Shown in pieces: positions 10,863-22,924 of a stretch of 64,000 nucleotides of DNA. A program made the translations under genes and the position numbers. The DNA is from Platerodrilus igneus. Its lineage: Eukaryota > Arthropoda > Insecta > Coleoptera > Lycidae. The notes under the pieces were generated by a model that ran no database searches, was not told the origin of the DNA, and was given only the letters and a program-made list of their open reading frames with translations. Location of the stretch: contig JARFIW010000139.1 of NCBI GenBank assembly GCA_036346225.1, positions 930,001 through 994,000 on the forward strand, given 5' to 3'. Each line of letters opens with the position of its first letter. The stretch's first letter is position 1.

Positions 10863-13812
10863 ATGATAAACGAACAATATTATGAAAACACCTGTGTTCA
10901 ATATCAGTCGTTAAATAGCATATCAGAATGGAATATTGAGTTAAAGACACTTGCAAGTATTTATGATAACAACCATATAAATCTATCATTTATTTGTCTT
11001 AACATTAATGGTATCAAAAGTCATTTCGACGAATTGCTAGTTTATCTATCCAAAACACATTTTGATATTATTGTTTTAGTTGAAGTTTTGATACATCAGG
11101 AGGATATTGCAATTTACAATATTGAAGGTTATAATTATTATTCAAAGTTACGTTCAAACGCGAGAGGTGGTGGAATAATTTTATATATAAGGAAAACTTT
11201 CATATTTCAAGAAAACCAGTATAACACAATAACATACGAAAACGTTGAAGGAATTCTAACTTTTGAAAATAATCAATGTTATAAATTAATATTCATTTAC
11301 AGGCCCCAAGTAGCAATGTACACAATTTTATTAAAGAGTTAAAAGATCAAATAAAAAATAGTAGTTGTTATAAAGAAATCATTCTTGCGGGGGATACTAA
11401 TATAAATTTGGCTGATTTAAACCCGATAAGTAACAAATATGAGGCAATGCTAAGTTCACATGGATTTTATAAATGTATCAAGTATTATACAAGAGAACAT
11501 TTTTATAATGGAATCCTTGTGTCTTCTTGTATAGATCACTTTTTGTTAGAGGTATATACGAAAAAATTTTCTCTGTAGTAATTAAAATAAAATTTCGGAC
11601 CATTATATGATTGCGATGAAAATATTCACCAATAAAAATATTTTAAACCAGACTAATATAAGGTTAACTATTAATGAAAAGTACATCAAAAGTGCATTAC
11701 AGAATTGTGATCTAAAAGGAATATGCAATATACAAGATCCGGAGATTTTGTATAATAGAATTGTAAATATATTTAAGAATATATATAGCAAAAGCTATGA
11801 GTACAAAAAGAAAAAATATATGCGGTAATAGAGGAGAATTTAAAAGTGTTGGATGTCTGATGCATTATTCAGGTGTGTTAAAAATAGAGATAGATTATTT
11901 AACGTTTGGAAGCTGTCTAGGAATGAAGCTGATAGAATAGTTTACAAGAAATATAGAAATTGGCTAAATTTAAGAATAAAGAAAGAAAAGGACAATTATT
12001 ATAAACAAAATTTACTTTTGATAGTAGAAAACCTAAAGAAGTTTGGGCTGCTATTAATAGTGTATTGAGAAAAGAAAAATACCTAGTGTAGACGATATTG
12101 TAACTAAAGCAATGCCTTTACAAGATAGGAACCAATTACCGGATAAATTTGTTGAGTACTTTTACAACGGTGTTAAAACGATACAACACCATTGTAGCTT
12201 AAAACATGCAGAACCTATTAATATTTTATATAATACAGAATGCACTTTCCGCATACCATTGACAACTAAAGATTTTGTTCTTAATGTGATACAGAAAATG
12301 GACATAAAAAAATCTCCTGGGTATGACAATATAAGAATTAAAGATATTATGTTCTTGAATGACGAGATATATATTGTAATTACACATTTAATTAACCTAA
12401 TGCTTAAGAAGGGGATTGTACCAGATAAGTTAAAAAAATCAATAGTTAAACCAATTCACAAAAAGGCAAATACATGGATTACAATAACTATCGCCCAATA
12501 TCAATACTTCCTGTAATAGAAAAAGTATTTGAAAACACATAGCAAGCGAAATGAATAAGTTTTTGATGAAAAATTCTATAATTTGTAAACAGCAATACGG
12601 GTTTATAAAAGGTTTGGGGACAAACAATCTATTTTCCGAATTCTCAAATTATGTGAACGCCAAACTGAAGAATAATATGCATATTTTATGCTTATTTGTT
12701 GATTATACAAAAGCATTTGAAACAATTAATCACAATATTTTGTTAAACAAATTACGTAGTCTGGGAATTAAGGGAATTACACTTCAGTTGTTTAAAACCT
12801 ACTTGCATGATAGAAAGTTTGTAGTAAAAAATCAATAATCACCATAGCAAGGAATTTATAATAGATGAGGGCGTACCCCAAGGTTCAGTGCTTGGGCCAC
12901 TACTATTTAACATTTACATAAACGCACTGCCAGAGGTAATAAAACACTGTAAAGTTTTAATGTTCGCAGACGACATATTGTTGATATCGGCACATAGATC
13001 ATATCAGGTTGCAGAAAGCAATATGCAAAGCGATCTCGATAGCTTGACTAAATGGTCGCATGACAATTGTTTAGTAGTTAACACGGATAAAACAAAAATA
13101 ATGCACATGATTACACCCTACAATCAGCAAATAGAACCTAAAGTTAAAATTCACTCGTGTAAATGCTTCCAGTTGCAGAAAAAAAATTAAACTAGAGACG
13201 TGCTTTACTGATTGTAAATATGTAACATCGTGCCGAACTTATAAATATCTGGGAATTACGGTTGACAATTACTTTCGTTGGGATCACCATATCAAAGACA
13301 TATGTAATAAACTTAAAATAGTTTTATCTAAATTATATTATGTAAAAGATATTGTACCGTTTAATGTAAAAAAGACCTTATATCTAGCATTGGCAGAGTC
13401 GGTAATCAGGTATGGGCTGGAAGCATGGGGATATGCAAGCGATTGTTATCTTAAACATATACAGCGAATACAGAGGAGAATTTTAAAAATAGTTTGCAAT
13501 TCTGGTTCAGGAGTCAAGCTAAACGAACTTTTTGATAGATGTAACCTTTTAGGTATAAGAGCATTACTATTTTATAAAATAATTATGGATAACTATTTTC
13601 TATCGTCATATTTGGTCAAACAAAGCTTTGGATATGAACTGCGGCATGAAAAGTATACTGTACCGCGTGTTCATAATGAATACTCAAAAAGAACACTTTC
13701 ATACATTGTTCCTAAATTAATGAACGAACTGCCAGACGATTGTAAAATATTTGTAAATATGGCTAAGTTGAAAAATGATCTGAAGAAATACTTAGTTAAA
13801 TATAATGTATAG
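10863..13812 (+). pseudogene. E2 ORF2: endonuclease and reverse transcriptase, frameshifted
   Basis: Same protein as in E1, starting at ATG 10863. The endonuclease frame passes the E1 break at 7204 because E2 keeps the extra T. It is broken instead in A or T runs near 11300, 11815, 11845, 12010, 12080, 12465, 12535, 12830 and 13187. RT motifs (SPGYDNIR, QYGFIKGLGT, VDYTKAFE, QGSVLGP, FADD) are all present in pieces. The C-terminal frame 13390-13812, broken in E1, is open here. The breaks in E1 and E2 fall at different homopolymers, which suggests sequencing or polishing errors at least in part. Confidence 0.88.
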
Positions 13813-13953
13813 TAGTAATTAATATAAGCGTCTAGGGCTAAATTATTATATTTTATTACTTTTTAGCAATAATCATGCAGTTACTGGAGCTACAAGATTA
13901 AAAATCATAATAGAATTGCCAATTCCTTTGTAACTGTATTAATGTTTTTCATT

Positions 13954-14130
13954 TACATTATTATTTTAAAATTAATATTCATGTTTAATTTAGTTTCAAT
14001 TATTATTTTAAAATTAATATTTAATATTTACATTATTTACATTATTATTTTAAAATTAATATTCATGTTTAATTTAGTTTCAATTATTATTTTAAAATTA
14101 ATATTCATGTTTAATTTAGTTTTAATTTAG
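13954..14130 (+). repeat. 42-bp tandem repeat in E2 3' UTR
   Basis: Same repeat as at 9892-10068 in E1, with the same number of units and only single-base differences. Confidence 0.85.
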
Positions 14131-14494
14131 TTGTACATTATCTTAAGTTACTTACAAAAACCGTAGAATATAGAAATGTAAAATGATTTTAACTAAGCTA
14201 GAATAATTTTAATTTTAACTAACCTTAACATTAACATTAACATTAGCTATTAATTTTTACATATTAGTTAAGTTAAATACTAGAAAATACATAAATATGA
14301 TAGTTAATATATTCATTACTTATCTTATAAAATTAATACAAAGCAGGGATTAATTATAAATTATGTAAATAGAGGGTTGAGCCAAAACTAAATAATTTAG
14401 AAATCAAAACAATGTGTATATGTAGGTTGTACTATTTAGATTTACTAGACAATTAATCAGTAAGGCAACTCTACAAAATTCATAAAATATTAAA

Positions 14495-14531
14495 ACACCT
14501 TGTCAAGCAACGTTGAGTTAGCTTAAGGTGT
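14495..14531 (+). other. E2 3' terminal hairpin
   Basis: Identical to the E1 hairpin. The tail after it differs slightly: the TTTGAA-type repeats are interrupted by extra A bases before the (ATT)n array. Confidence 0.85.
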
Positions 14532-14585
14532 ATTATTTGTAAAAAAATAAGAAATAAATAAATTTGAATTTGAAAATTTGAAAAA

Positions 14586-14801
<216 letters not shown>

Positions 14802-15342
14802 GTGGATAATAAACAAAAAGATAAAAAAGATAAAAAAATTATGGAACTGGAGGATAAAATAAACTACATGGAACAAAGAGGGAGAAATATAAACTTGGAG
14901 ATCCATGGATTAGAAAGTATCCGCAAGAAAACGAAGAAAATTGCATTCAGTGGTAATGAAATTAACAGAATGTTTAGGTCTTGAAATTGTGAACGAAGAC
15001 ATCCAAGTAGCACATAGACTACCTAAACGTCGACAGGACTCATTACCGGCGGTTATTGTAAGATGCTCTTCACAACTTATAAGGGATAAAATTCTAGGTA
15101 AACGTAAGATGTTAGTAACTAATAATATGATAACTGGAAATAAGAGTGAACGTAAATTGTTATTGTTTGAAAATCTAACCGCATATAATAAAAATTTATT
15201 ATGGCAGGCTAAAATGAAAGCGAAAGAGAAAAGCTATAAATTTGTTTGGGTACGGTTTGGAAAAATTTTGATTAAACAATCTAGTGAAACACCGCATGTA
15301 ATAAGAATTGAAAATCTGAGTGATTTAAATAAAATTGACTGA
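14802..15342 (+). pseudogene. E3 ORF1, 5'-truncated
   Basis: The fragment begins with a lysine-rich coiled coil and a RGRNINLEIHGL motif, the standard entry to the RNA-binding region of L1-type ORF1 proteins. One slip near 14935 then leads to VAHRLPKRRQDS, ENLTAYNKNLLWQ and VRIE-type endings at 15342. The PHD finger seen in E1 is absent because of the 5' truncation. ORF1 ends about 80 bp before the ORF2 start. Confidence 0.85.
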
Positions 15343-15422
15343 TAATGTATAACTTTTATATATACAGCATTAACAATATTGATTAAAACTAGTTCTTACA
15401 GTTTAAATTAAAATTAAAATAA

Positions 15423-16220
15423 ATGTTACACGAGGAACAACAAAATACAAATTATATACATTATCAATCTTATCAAAGTATAGCTGATTGGAATTTTGAG
15501 TGTCGTGCATATGATGGAACTAACAATATAATTTTATCAGTTATTTGTTTAAATATACATGGTATAAGAAGTCACTTTCAAGAACTATTAGCGTATATTT
15601 CGAATTATAGTTTAGATGTAATTGCATTGGTTGAGGTTTCGATAAATAATGAAGAGATAAGTAATTATAAAATTCCCGGATATAATATGTACTTCAAACT
15701 TCGTAGCGTTAGGAAAGGAGGTGGAATTGTAATGTATATCGCTAAAACTTTAATATTTATTGAAGATGACTTTGCATCAACATCATACGAAAATATAGAG
15801 GGCTTATTAACTATTAACAACAATAATACTTTTAAGTTGATTTTTATTTATAGACCACCAAGCAACAGTGAGTATGATTTTCTGCAGGAATTTAAGGTTC
15901 AATTAGAAAAAAGTAAACACATCAAACAAATTTTATTTGGTGGAGATATTAATTTAAATTTAACTTCAGAAAAGCAAACATTGGCAATAAATGAGTATGA
16001 AGCGGTTTTAAATTCAAACGGATTTTATAAATGTATTCTGGGATATACTAGGCAAGAATTTTATAATGATGTTTTAGTGTCTTCTTGTCTGGATCACATG
16101 TTTATTCGTGGTGTGTATAATAAGGTCTGTTCAGGAACCGTACATACTAAAATTTCGGATCACTATATGATTGTAATAAAATTTTATTCAAGCCTTGAAC
16201 GTTCAACAAAGGTTAATTAA
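15423..16220 (+). CDS. E3 ORF2 part 1: apurinic-type endonuclease
   Basis: A 265-residue frame from the ATG at 15423. Visible motifs: ICLNIHGIRSHF (catalytic Asn region), LVEVS (Glu), GGGIVMY, IFIYRPP, GGDINLNL (Asp and Asn) and SDHYM (His) at the end. This is the complete set of motifs of the exonuclease-endonuclease-phosphatase fold that nicks target DNA in LINEs. The frame stops at 16220 while the RT frame already runs from about 16195, so the two parts are joined by a one-base shift around 16170-16195. It could be a sequencing error in the A/T runs or, less likely, programmed frameshifting. Confidence 0.85.
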   Translation: MLHEEQQNTNYIHYQSYQSIADWNFECRAYDGTNNIILSVICLNIHGIRSHFQELLAYISNYSLDVIALVEVSINNEEISNYKIPGYNMYFKLRSVRKGGGIVMYIAKTLIFIEDDFASTSYENIEGLLTINNNNTFKLIFIYRPPSNSEYDFLQEFKVQLEKSKHIKQILFGGDINLNLTSEKQTLAINEYEAVLNSNGFYKCILGYTRQEFYNDVLVSSCLDHMFIRGVYNKVCSGTVHTKISDHYMIVIKFYSSLERSTKVN

Positions 16221-18372
16221 TAATGAAATAGACGAACATAGAATTAGAAGAGCATTGAGTAACCTAAATTTAAATACCTTAAAAATGATACAAGAACCGG
16301 AAGAATTGTATAACAAATTATTTCAACTTTTTAATCAAATATACGTAAATAGTTATAGGAAGGTGTGTAAAAGGGAAACAAGCGTAATTAAGATAGGAAA
16401 AAAGCTTAAAAAGGAATGGATGACTGATGCATTAATAAAATGCATCGGTATTAGAGATAAACTTTATAAAAAATGGTCGCTATCAAATAATGAAATAGAT
16501 AAAGTCGCTTATAAACGATACAGAAATTGGTTAGTCGCAAAGATTAGAAAAAAACGCGAAAGTTTTTACAATAACAAATTTTTAAAAGCTAGGAATGATA
16601 CAAAAACAACGTGGGAGTTACTTAACGAGTTATCGCAGCACAAAAAGAAAAATAACGTGGATAATGTAATAAGGCAAGCAATGCCAAACGATAATGAAGC
16701 AACTATTGCAAATAAATTTGCAACTTTTTTCTTTAATAGTGTTCAGTCTATTAGGCATGATTGCTCAATAAAATTTATGCAGGGATTTAATTTAATAACA
16801 CTTATAAATTGTAGTATTCTGTTACAAATGGTAACTGTTGATTTTGTGAAAACAGAATTAACAAGAATAAATCTTCATAAATCTCCGGGATTTGGGAATA
16901 TAAGGATAAAAGACATTTTATTTATGGGAACTGAAATGTATGCATTGATATCACAATTAATAAACTCAATTATTAAAACTGCAACTGTCCCTATAAAACT
17001 AAAAATAGCCATAATTCGACCAATTCATAAAACAGGCAACTTTTCAGATATTTCTAACTATCGACCAATTTCCATTCTTCCCTTGGTAGAAAAAATCCTT
17101 GAAAAACATCTAGCCAAGTTAATTCATAAACACTTAGATGTGAATTCTATTCTGAGTAAAGAACAATACGGTTTTGTGAAGGGACTAGGAACGGATAAAT
17201 TATTATGTGATTTTTCTAGATTAGTCTATGAAAAATTAGCAAGTAATATGAACATTCTTTGTTTGTTCGTGGACTTCTCTAAAGCCTTTGAAACGATAAA
17301 GCACAGCATCCTTCTACATAAATTAGAAAAGTACGGTTTTAGGGGTCCTGCGTTACAACTGTTTAAATGTTATTTGAAACACAGGAAGTTCGTAGTTAAA
17401 ATTGGTAACTCTAATAGTCAAGATTATCCGTTAACTTTAGGCGTTCCCCAAGGATCAGTACTGGGTCCATTACTATTTATACTTTATATAAATGATCTAC
17501 CAAAAGTAATGCAGATATGTCAAATTTATATGTTTGCTGATGATGTACTTCTTTTGGCAGTACATAAGAACTTAAAAGTAGCGGAACAATTCTTGCAATT
17601 GGACGCTAATAATTTGGTAAAATGGACCCACGATAACCACCTAATTATTAATAATAATAAAACAAAATTAATGAATATTACTACACCGTATGTAGTAAAG
17701 GAAAATCCTAAGGTAATTATACATTCCTGCAGATGCTTTCAGTTGCAGAATAGGAGCATACACTCTTGTTTTAGTGATTGTAATTTAGTAACGGTTTGTA
17801 CTACGTATCGGTACTTAGGCGTTACTGTTGATAACCACTTTAGATGGGATTATCATATAAAGAATGTATGCAATAAGCTAAAGTTAGTGCTTGTAAAAAT
17901 GCATTATATTAAACATTTGGTTCCATACAAAAATAGGAAAATCGTATATGTTGCACTAGCGGAGTCAGTACTTAGATATGGTCTAGAGGCATGGGGATAT
18001 GCAAATGATATATATTTAAATCAAATTGGTGTAGTGCAAAGACAACTGCTAAAAACAATATGCAATATTGATTCAGGCAGATCGTTGCAAGAATTACTGT
18101 GTACCACAGATACATTGAGTGCTAAAGGGCTATTTTATTATAAGATTATTCTAGAGAACTATTTTGTTGACAATTATCTAACAAGAAAGGTTGATGAGTA
18201 TAATTTAAGAACTGTAGATTATTTTGTACCATTAGCTTTTAACAAGTATGAAAAGAATAATTTATGCTATATGGTACCTAAGCTATTCAACTCACTACCT
18301 GAGGAATGTAAGCGATTTATTAATATGAAGAACTTAAAAAGGAACTTAAAATTTTTTTTAAAGGACATATAA
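16195..18372 (+). CDS. E3 ORF2 part 2: reverse transcriptase
   Basis: A 725-residue open frame with all RT blocks: KSPGFGNIRIKDI, NYRPISILPLVEK, QYGFVKGLGTDK, CLFVDFSKAFET, LGVPQGSVLGPL and FADD (17533-17544). A cysteine cluster (HSCRCF, CFSDC and a further Cys; about 17725-17800) lies between palm and YRYLGVTVD. The C-terminal region has LAESVLRYGLEAWGYA. The protein would copy element RNA from the nicked (ATT)n end. This is the longest intact RT in the window, and E1, E2 and E4 match it closely in protein. The listed ATG is probably not a true start, because the frame should be continuous with the endonuclease. Confidence 0.9.
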   Translation: MNVQQRLINNEIDEHRIRRALSNLNLNTLKMIQEPEELYNKLFQLFNQIYVNSYRKVCKRETSVIKIGKKLKKEWMTDALIKCIGIRDKLYKKWSLSNNEIDKVAYKRYRNWLVAKIRKKRESFYNNKFLKARNDTKTTWELLNELSQHKKKNNVDNVIRQAMPNDNEATIANKFATFFFNSVQSIRHDCSIKFMQGFNLITLINCSILLQMVTVDFVKTELTRINLHKSPGFGNIRIKDILFMGTEMYALISQLINSIIKTATVPIKLKIAIIRPIHKTGNFSDISNYRPISILPLVEKILEKHLAKLIHKHLDVNSILSKEQYGFVKGLGTDKLLCDFSRLVYEKLASNMNILCLFVDFSKAFETIKHSILLHKLEKYGFRGPALQLFKCYLKHRKFVVKIGNSNSQDYPLTLGVPQGSVLGPLLFILYINDLPKVMQICQIYMFADDVLLLAVHKNLKVAEQFLQLDANNLVKWTHDNHLIINNNKTKLMNITTPYVVKENPKVIIHSCRCFQLQNRSIHSCFSDCNLVTVCTTYRYLGVTVDNHFRWDYHIKNVCNKLKLVLVKMHYIKHLVPYKNRKIVYVALAESVLRYGLEAWGYANDIYLNQIGVVQRQLLKTICNIDSGRSLQELLCTTDTLSAKGLFYYKIILENYFVDNYLTRKVDEYNLRTVDYFVPLAFNKYEKNNLCYMVPKLFNSLPEECKRFINMKNLKRNLKFFLKDI

Positions 18373-18936
18373 AATAACAAAATATTTTACTACGGTTCAT
18401 TATTTAGTATATACACATAAAATAAATTTAAAAAGACTTAAAAAAATTATTATTATTAAAATTATTTTATTTTAAAAGTTACTAATTAAATTAGAGACGT
18501 GTACTGCTTTTGTATAAATTTCGTGTTTATGGTTATATAAATAGCAAATGTGGGTATTATGTTACAGTTTTATAATGAGAGGGTTGAGTCGATATTTTGT
18601 TTTAATTTACTCACTTAACTTTACTTAATTTATTTTACTTACTTTAAATAAAAGCTCTACATTAATTAAATGAGAAATTAGTTTAATCCTAAAATTAATA
18701 TTAAGTAATAGTATAGCAATTAGAATAGGATGGCAATAAATACATTTTTTTTAAGTAATCTAGATTTAGCTAAATTGTTTATAATTAAAATATTGAGTTA
18801 TATGTAGGAATTGGTGTTAGTGTCGCTGCCAACGTGTGATTAATGTGTATTAATGAAGTAAATGTGTAGGGTACATAAATTGTTTAGTTGCTAATAATTT
18901 TGTAGAGCAAATGTAATTATTATGTTAATGGAAAAT

Positions 18937-18972
18937 ACACCTTGTCAAGCAGCTTTGGCTAGCTTAAGGTGG
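18937..18972 (+). other. E3 3' terminal hairpin
   Basis: Outer stem CACCTT/AAGGTG, GTC bulge, AAGC/GCTT, bulged A, then AGC/GCT closing TTTG. Compared with E1 the top stem is changed on both sides (AAC/GTT to AGC/GCT) and pairing is kept. The last A of the outer stem faces G and is unpaired. Confidence 0.82.
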
Positions 18973-19030
18973 ATTAATGTACTTTATATAAATAAATAAT
19001 TATTGAATTGAATTATTGAATTGAATTGAA

Positions 19031-19054
19031 TTATTATTATTATTATTATTATTA
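19031..19054. repeat. (ATT)n array between E3 and E4
   Basis: A short array of about 8 units following TTGAA-type repeats. It is the shortest of the junction arrays. Confidence 0.9.
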
Positions 19055-19540
19055 ATCAAACTGTATTATATAAGGCATATGATTCCAGAAAATATTAGGA
19101 AAATAGTTTATTGTACACTGGCGGAATCAGTGATGAGGTATGGTCTTGAAGCTTGGGGTCATGCTGGTGCTACGTATATACATCGAATCGATTCAATACA
19201 AAGGAGACTATTGAAAATAGTTAGTAATGAACATGAGCATACTAATCTGAAGGAACTACTTCAAAAAAACAACATGCTGAGTGCTAAAGGAATACTATAT
19301 TATAAACTAATAATGGAAAATTACTTTAAAGACACACACTTAGAATTAAAACATAATATATATAACGTAAGATCATTAAGCTATATAGTTCCGAGGGTTT
19401 ATAACAAATATGGAAAATGCTGTTTAAATTATTTAATTCCAACCTTATTTAACGAACTACCTATAAAATGCAGAAACTTTGTTAATATGAAGAAGTTAAA
19501 AAACGAAGTAAAAAATGCCCTTAATTTAAAATATGTCTGA
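19055..19540 (+). pseudogene. E4 ORF2 C-terminal fragment
   Basis: The frame matches the last 160 residues of E3 ORF2: KIVYCTLAESVMRYGLEAWG, then QRRLLKIV, SAKGILYYKLIMENYF and a VPRVYNKYGK-type ending. It begins at the (ATT)n junction without a start codon of its own, and the ATG at 19079 is only internal. The fragment lies beyond the catalytic palm, so it has no RT activity. Its frame is unbroken. Confidence 0.88.
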
Positions 19541-19837
19541 TTTGTGATTAATTTTAGTGACCACTTAGGTATTGATATGACTGTAAAGGTTTGAAATTAT
19601 TCAATCTAAGGTTTTAGTTTAGTTTAATTAGTATTTACTTGTCATTCAACAGGGATCTGTAATAATTGAAAATAATGTATATATTAAATCAACAGAGTTT
19701 GAAAGAAAGAAAAGTTAAAATTGAAGAATAAAAATATAATACTTTTAATTTTAAGATTATTCTCGTTAACTTCGTTATATTTAGATATTTAGATATTTAA
19801 ATAACATTTTGTGTAAGTAAGTATAGTTTGTATAAAT

Positions 19838-19912
19838 GTGTGTGTGTGTGTGTGTGTGTGTATTTATGTGTGTATATGTATTGTATGTGTGCGTGTGTGT
19901 GTCTATGTATAT
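19838..19912. repeat. TG-rich microsatellite in E4 3' UTR
   Basis: About 12 consecutive TG units followed by a less regular TGTG/TATG tract. No equivalent exists in the 3' UTRs of E1-E3. Confidence 0.85.
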
Positions 19913-20355
19913 GTATGTGGTACCCATATATGTAGGCACAAATAGGTTATTAATATTATTAATGCAATTATTATGAGTACTAATATTAATATTCGTACTT
20001 TGATTTTTTCATATTTTTTTTTCTCTGTATTTTTTTCATATTTAGCTTCAATTATTTGTATAGTATAAAGTTTTTTTAGTGCGTATATTTGCAATTACGT
20101 ATATTTGCAATTATATTTGCAATTATATACTCTTTTACTTGTAAATAAGCGGAATGTATAATGCTAAACATTTTGAAACTTGAGGGTCGGGTCAAAAAAA
20201 GGAAAATTTAATTTAGTATCCGAAGTTGCTTATATATTCTACATGAAATTAATCATAACTGTAATGTTAATATTGCAACGTTATATGTAGCGAAATTGTT
20301 TAAATTACTTATCTATAAGTTATGTTATTTTTAGATACCGCTACATCAATTTGTT

Positions 20356-20390
20356 ACACCTTGACAAGCAAATCATGTTGCTTAAGGTGT
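20356..20390 (+). other. E4 3' terminal hairpin
   Basis: Outer stem ACACCTT/AAGGTGT, bulge GAC instead of GTC, inner stem AAGC/GCTT, and a less regular top (AA/TT). The bulged A before GCTT is missing in this copy. Confidence 0.78.
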
Positions 20391-20436
20391 GATTTGAAAT
20401 TTAAGTAAATAAAAAAGTTTTGAATTTGAATTTTGA

Positions 20437-20481
<45 letters not shown>

Positions 20482-20482
20482 T
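20437..20482. repeat. (ATT)n array between E4 and E5
   Basis: About 15 units after TTTGAA/TTTTGAA repeats at the E4 end. Confidence 0.93.
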
Positions 20483-20858
20483 AGAGGTGAGTGTAAGCAT
20501 GGATGATATACAAGTAGTACATCGTTTACCTAAGAGGCGATTAGATGTTGTTCCACCAGTAATAGTTAAATGTTCCTCGCAGGCAATTAGAGACCGAATT
20601 ATTAGTAAGAGAAAGGAAACGATGAAAAATGATGATTTATTTAATAACAAGAACGAGCGTAAGATATTCTTGTATGAAAATTTAACAGCTTACAATAAAT
20701 CTTTGTTGTGGCAAACTAAACAAAAAGCCAGAGAATTCAATTACAAATTCGTGTGGGTACGTGGCGGTAAAATACTAACAAAGCAATCAAGTGAGTCGTC
20801 GAGTGTAGTACGTATTGATACCGAAAAGACCTACAAAAGATTCATTCATAAATATTGA
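20483..20858 (+). pseudogene. E5 ORF1 C-terminal fragment
   Basis: The frame contains VVHRLPKRRLDVVPPVIVKC, IRDRI, ENLTAYNKSLLWQTKQKA and VWVRGGKILTKQSS, matching the ORF1 RNA-binding domain of E1 and E3. The apparent long frame starting at 20433 includes translated (ATT)n and is not a real N-terminus. The last residues diverge from the E1 and E3 ends, which suggests a frameshift near 20820. Confidence 0.85.
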
Positions 20859-20924
20859 TGTAATGGCTAGGTTAAAAGAAAAGACTTTACTGATAACATA
20901 AATTTTGTACAGTTAGTAGTGTTA

Positions 20925-21900
20925 CCGATTATGAGGAGTTAACTTCCGGATATAAGCTGAACTCGCTAATTCTGATATACCCAAATATTAATGGTATTAG
21001 ATGTCATTTTGATGAATTGCTGTTGTATATATCTAACATCAAATTTCATGTTTTAAGTTTAGTAGAAGTATCTATTGAGGAAAATATGGTCTCAAATTTT
21101 CAAATTAATGGATATAAAATGTTTTATGAATTAAGAGAGGCTCGTAGAGGTGGTGGAATATTAGTATGTATTAAAAGGGTTTAGAATTTACTGAAACGAT
21201 ATACCAATCACTATCATACGAAAATGTGCAGGGTCATTACAATTTCAAGGAAAATATATAAATTTGATTACAGTTTATAGACCTCCAAATAATAGTGTTA
21301 ACGATTTTGTGGAAGAACTTCAAAAACAGTTGCAAGAATGTAATGATTTTAGCTATATCATTTTTGGGGGAGATATTAACATAGATTTACTTGGTAAAAA
21401 CTTATATATCGCGGAAACGGAATATCAAATTTTATTAACATCAAGCGGTTTATATAAATGCATTTTGGACTATACACGTCAAGAATTGTTTGGTGTGGAA
21501 ATTGGTAGCCTCTTGTATTGATCATATTTATGTACGAGGAAAGTACAAACACATAAATTCTGCTGTAATACAGTCGAAAATATCAGATCACTACATGACC
21601 GCAGCCCAACTAACTTTTCAAACAGAAGTTAATAGAACAACATGTACAAACAGGAAAAATTTTGAACGAACGTCAAATTAAAGTTAAATTATCCGATATA
21701 AACGTTCAACAGCTAAGCGAACATAAAATTCTAATACATTGTACAATAGCATTATAAACAAATTTAACGAAGCATATGAAGCTTGTCAAGTTACACAAAA
21801 TTAAAATCCTGAAATGTTTCTACTAAAAATTATAAAAAAGCAATTGTAAATTTGTATGCGAATTGGATAATAAATAACAAAGAAATGCAGGAGAACTGAA
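20925..21900 (+). pseudogene. E5 endonuclease with remnant of RT N-terminus
   Basis: Pieces match the endonuclease of E3: NINGIRCHFDELL, LVEVSIEE, RRGGGILV, then after a stop and shift near 21180-21250 TVYRPPNNSV, GGDINIDLL and LYKCILDYTRQELF, and after another shift near 21500 a SDHYM motif at about 21585. From 21680 to 21900 the frame is scrambled but still resembles the linker before the RT. The RT itself is absent. Confidence 0.82.
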
Positions 21901-22109
21901 TGTGGAAAATTGTAATAGAGAGAGAGAGTTGAGTCAGAACAAGGACTATACGCAGAAAGTTCTAAAATCATACTGAATAATAAAAGAAGACCATTCGTTT
22001 ACTAGGTAATATTTAGTTCATATAACAAATATATTATGTATTATTAATTAATTATTTTATATACTTTTGAAATATTCTAGATTATAACGAATGTATATAC
22101 ATAGTTTTA

Positions 22110-22147
22110 ACACCATGTCAAGCAACTCATGGAGTTAGCTTATGGTG
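22110..22147 (+). other. E5 3' terminal hairpin with compensatory changes
   Basis: The outer stem reads CACCAT/ATGGTG where E1-E4 have CACCTT/AAGGTG, a paired T-A to A-T swap. GTC bulge, AAGC/GCTT and the bulged A are kept. The top stem is lengthened to AACTC/GAGTT around a 3-nt loop. Confidence 0.85.
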
Positions 22148-22188
22148 AAAAGAGATCAAACTTGTAAATAAATTGAAATTGAAATTGA

Positions 22189-22642
<454 letters not shown>

Positions 22643-22924
22643 GATTATAAATACTACAACCAAAACTGCTATTTATATACTGTTCATACGACTTCCATAT
22701 CGATTATAAGCAAAACAATAAAAAATTAATACAAATTGTGTACAATCGATACGCGGTTTTAATTTGCAGCTTATAAAAAAGTGGAACTCATTGTTCGACA
22801 AATTTCCAAAAGATTTTTGAAATAATAAGTTGGTTTCCAATACATAAAGACGGCAAAAATCCAAACCATCGGCAACCGGAAAGCCGGAACAGGAAAGTCT
22901 AGAAACAGGGAGGTCCACGCCCTC
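22643..22924. other. Spacer between ATT and TG arrays
   Basis: No gene is supported. It holds a diverged version (CCATCGGCAACCGGAAAGCC at about 22867) of the motif repeated four times at 38.5-38.8 kb, again next to a TG array. Confidence 0.6.

Larger units (their letters stand above)
10678..14585 (+). mobile_element. E2: 5'-truncated, nearly identical copy of E1
   Basis: E2 begins at the ORF1 C-terminus at the point matching 6618 in E1 and runs to the same 3' end. By eye there are only a handful of base substitutions over 3.9 kb (for example at 12150 and 12181), while most differences are one- or two-base changes in A or T runs. The truncation point sits directly against (ATT)n, as expected for incomplete target-primed reverse transcription into that microsatellite. 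Confidence 0.92.
14802..19030 (+). mobile_element. E3: diverged, 5'-truncated relative of E1
   Basis: E3 starts inside the ORF1 coiled coil and contains the rest of ORF1, an ORF2 with just one frame change, a 3' UTR of about 650 bp, the terminal hairpin (18937-18972) and TTGAA-type repeats. Protein similarity to E1 is clear throughout, but the DNA is well diverged, so it is a separate subfamily. It has the best preserved coding region of the five. Confidence 0.9.
19055..20436 (+). mobile_element. E4: heavily 5'-truncated relative
   Basis: Only the RT C-terminus (to 19540) and a 3' UTR of about 900 bp remain. The UTR holds a TG-rich patch (19838-19912), the GGTCGGGTC version of the conserved UTR motif (20185-20193) and the terminal hairpin (20356-20390). 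Confidence 0.88.
20483..22188 (+). mobile_element. E5: truncated and internally deleted relative
   Basis: E5 starts within the ORF1 RNA-binding domain, keeps most of the endonuclease, loses nearly all of the RT, and resumes in the 3' UTR near 21900. The conserved UTR motif (21927-21935) and terminal hairpin (22110-22147) are kept, so the 3' end could still be recognised by a related RT. Confidence 0.85.
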
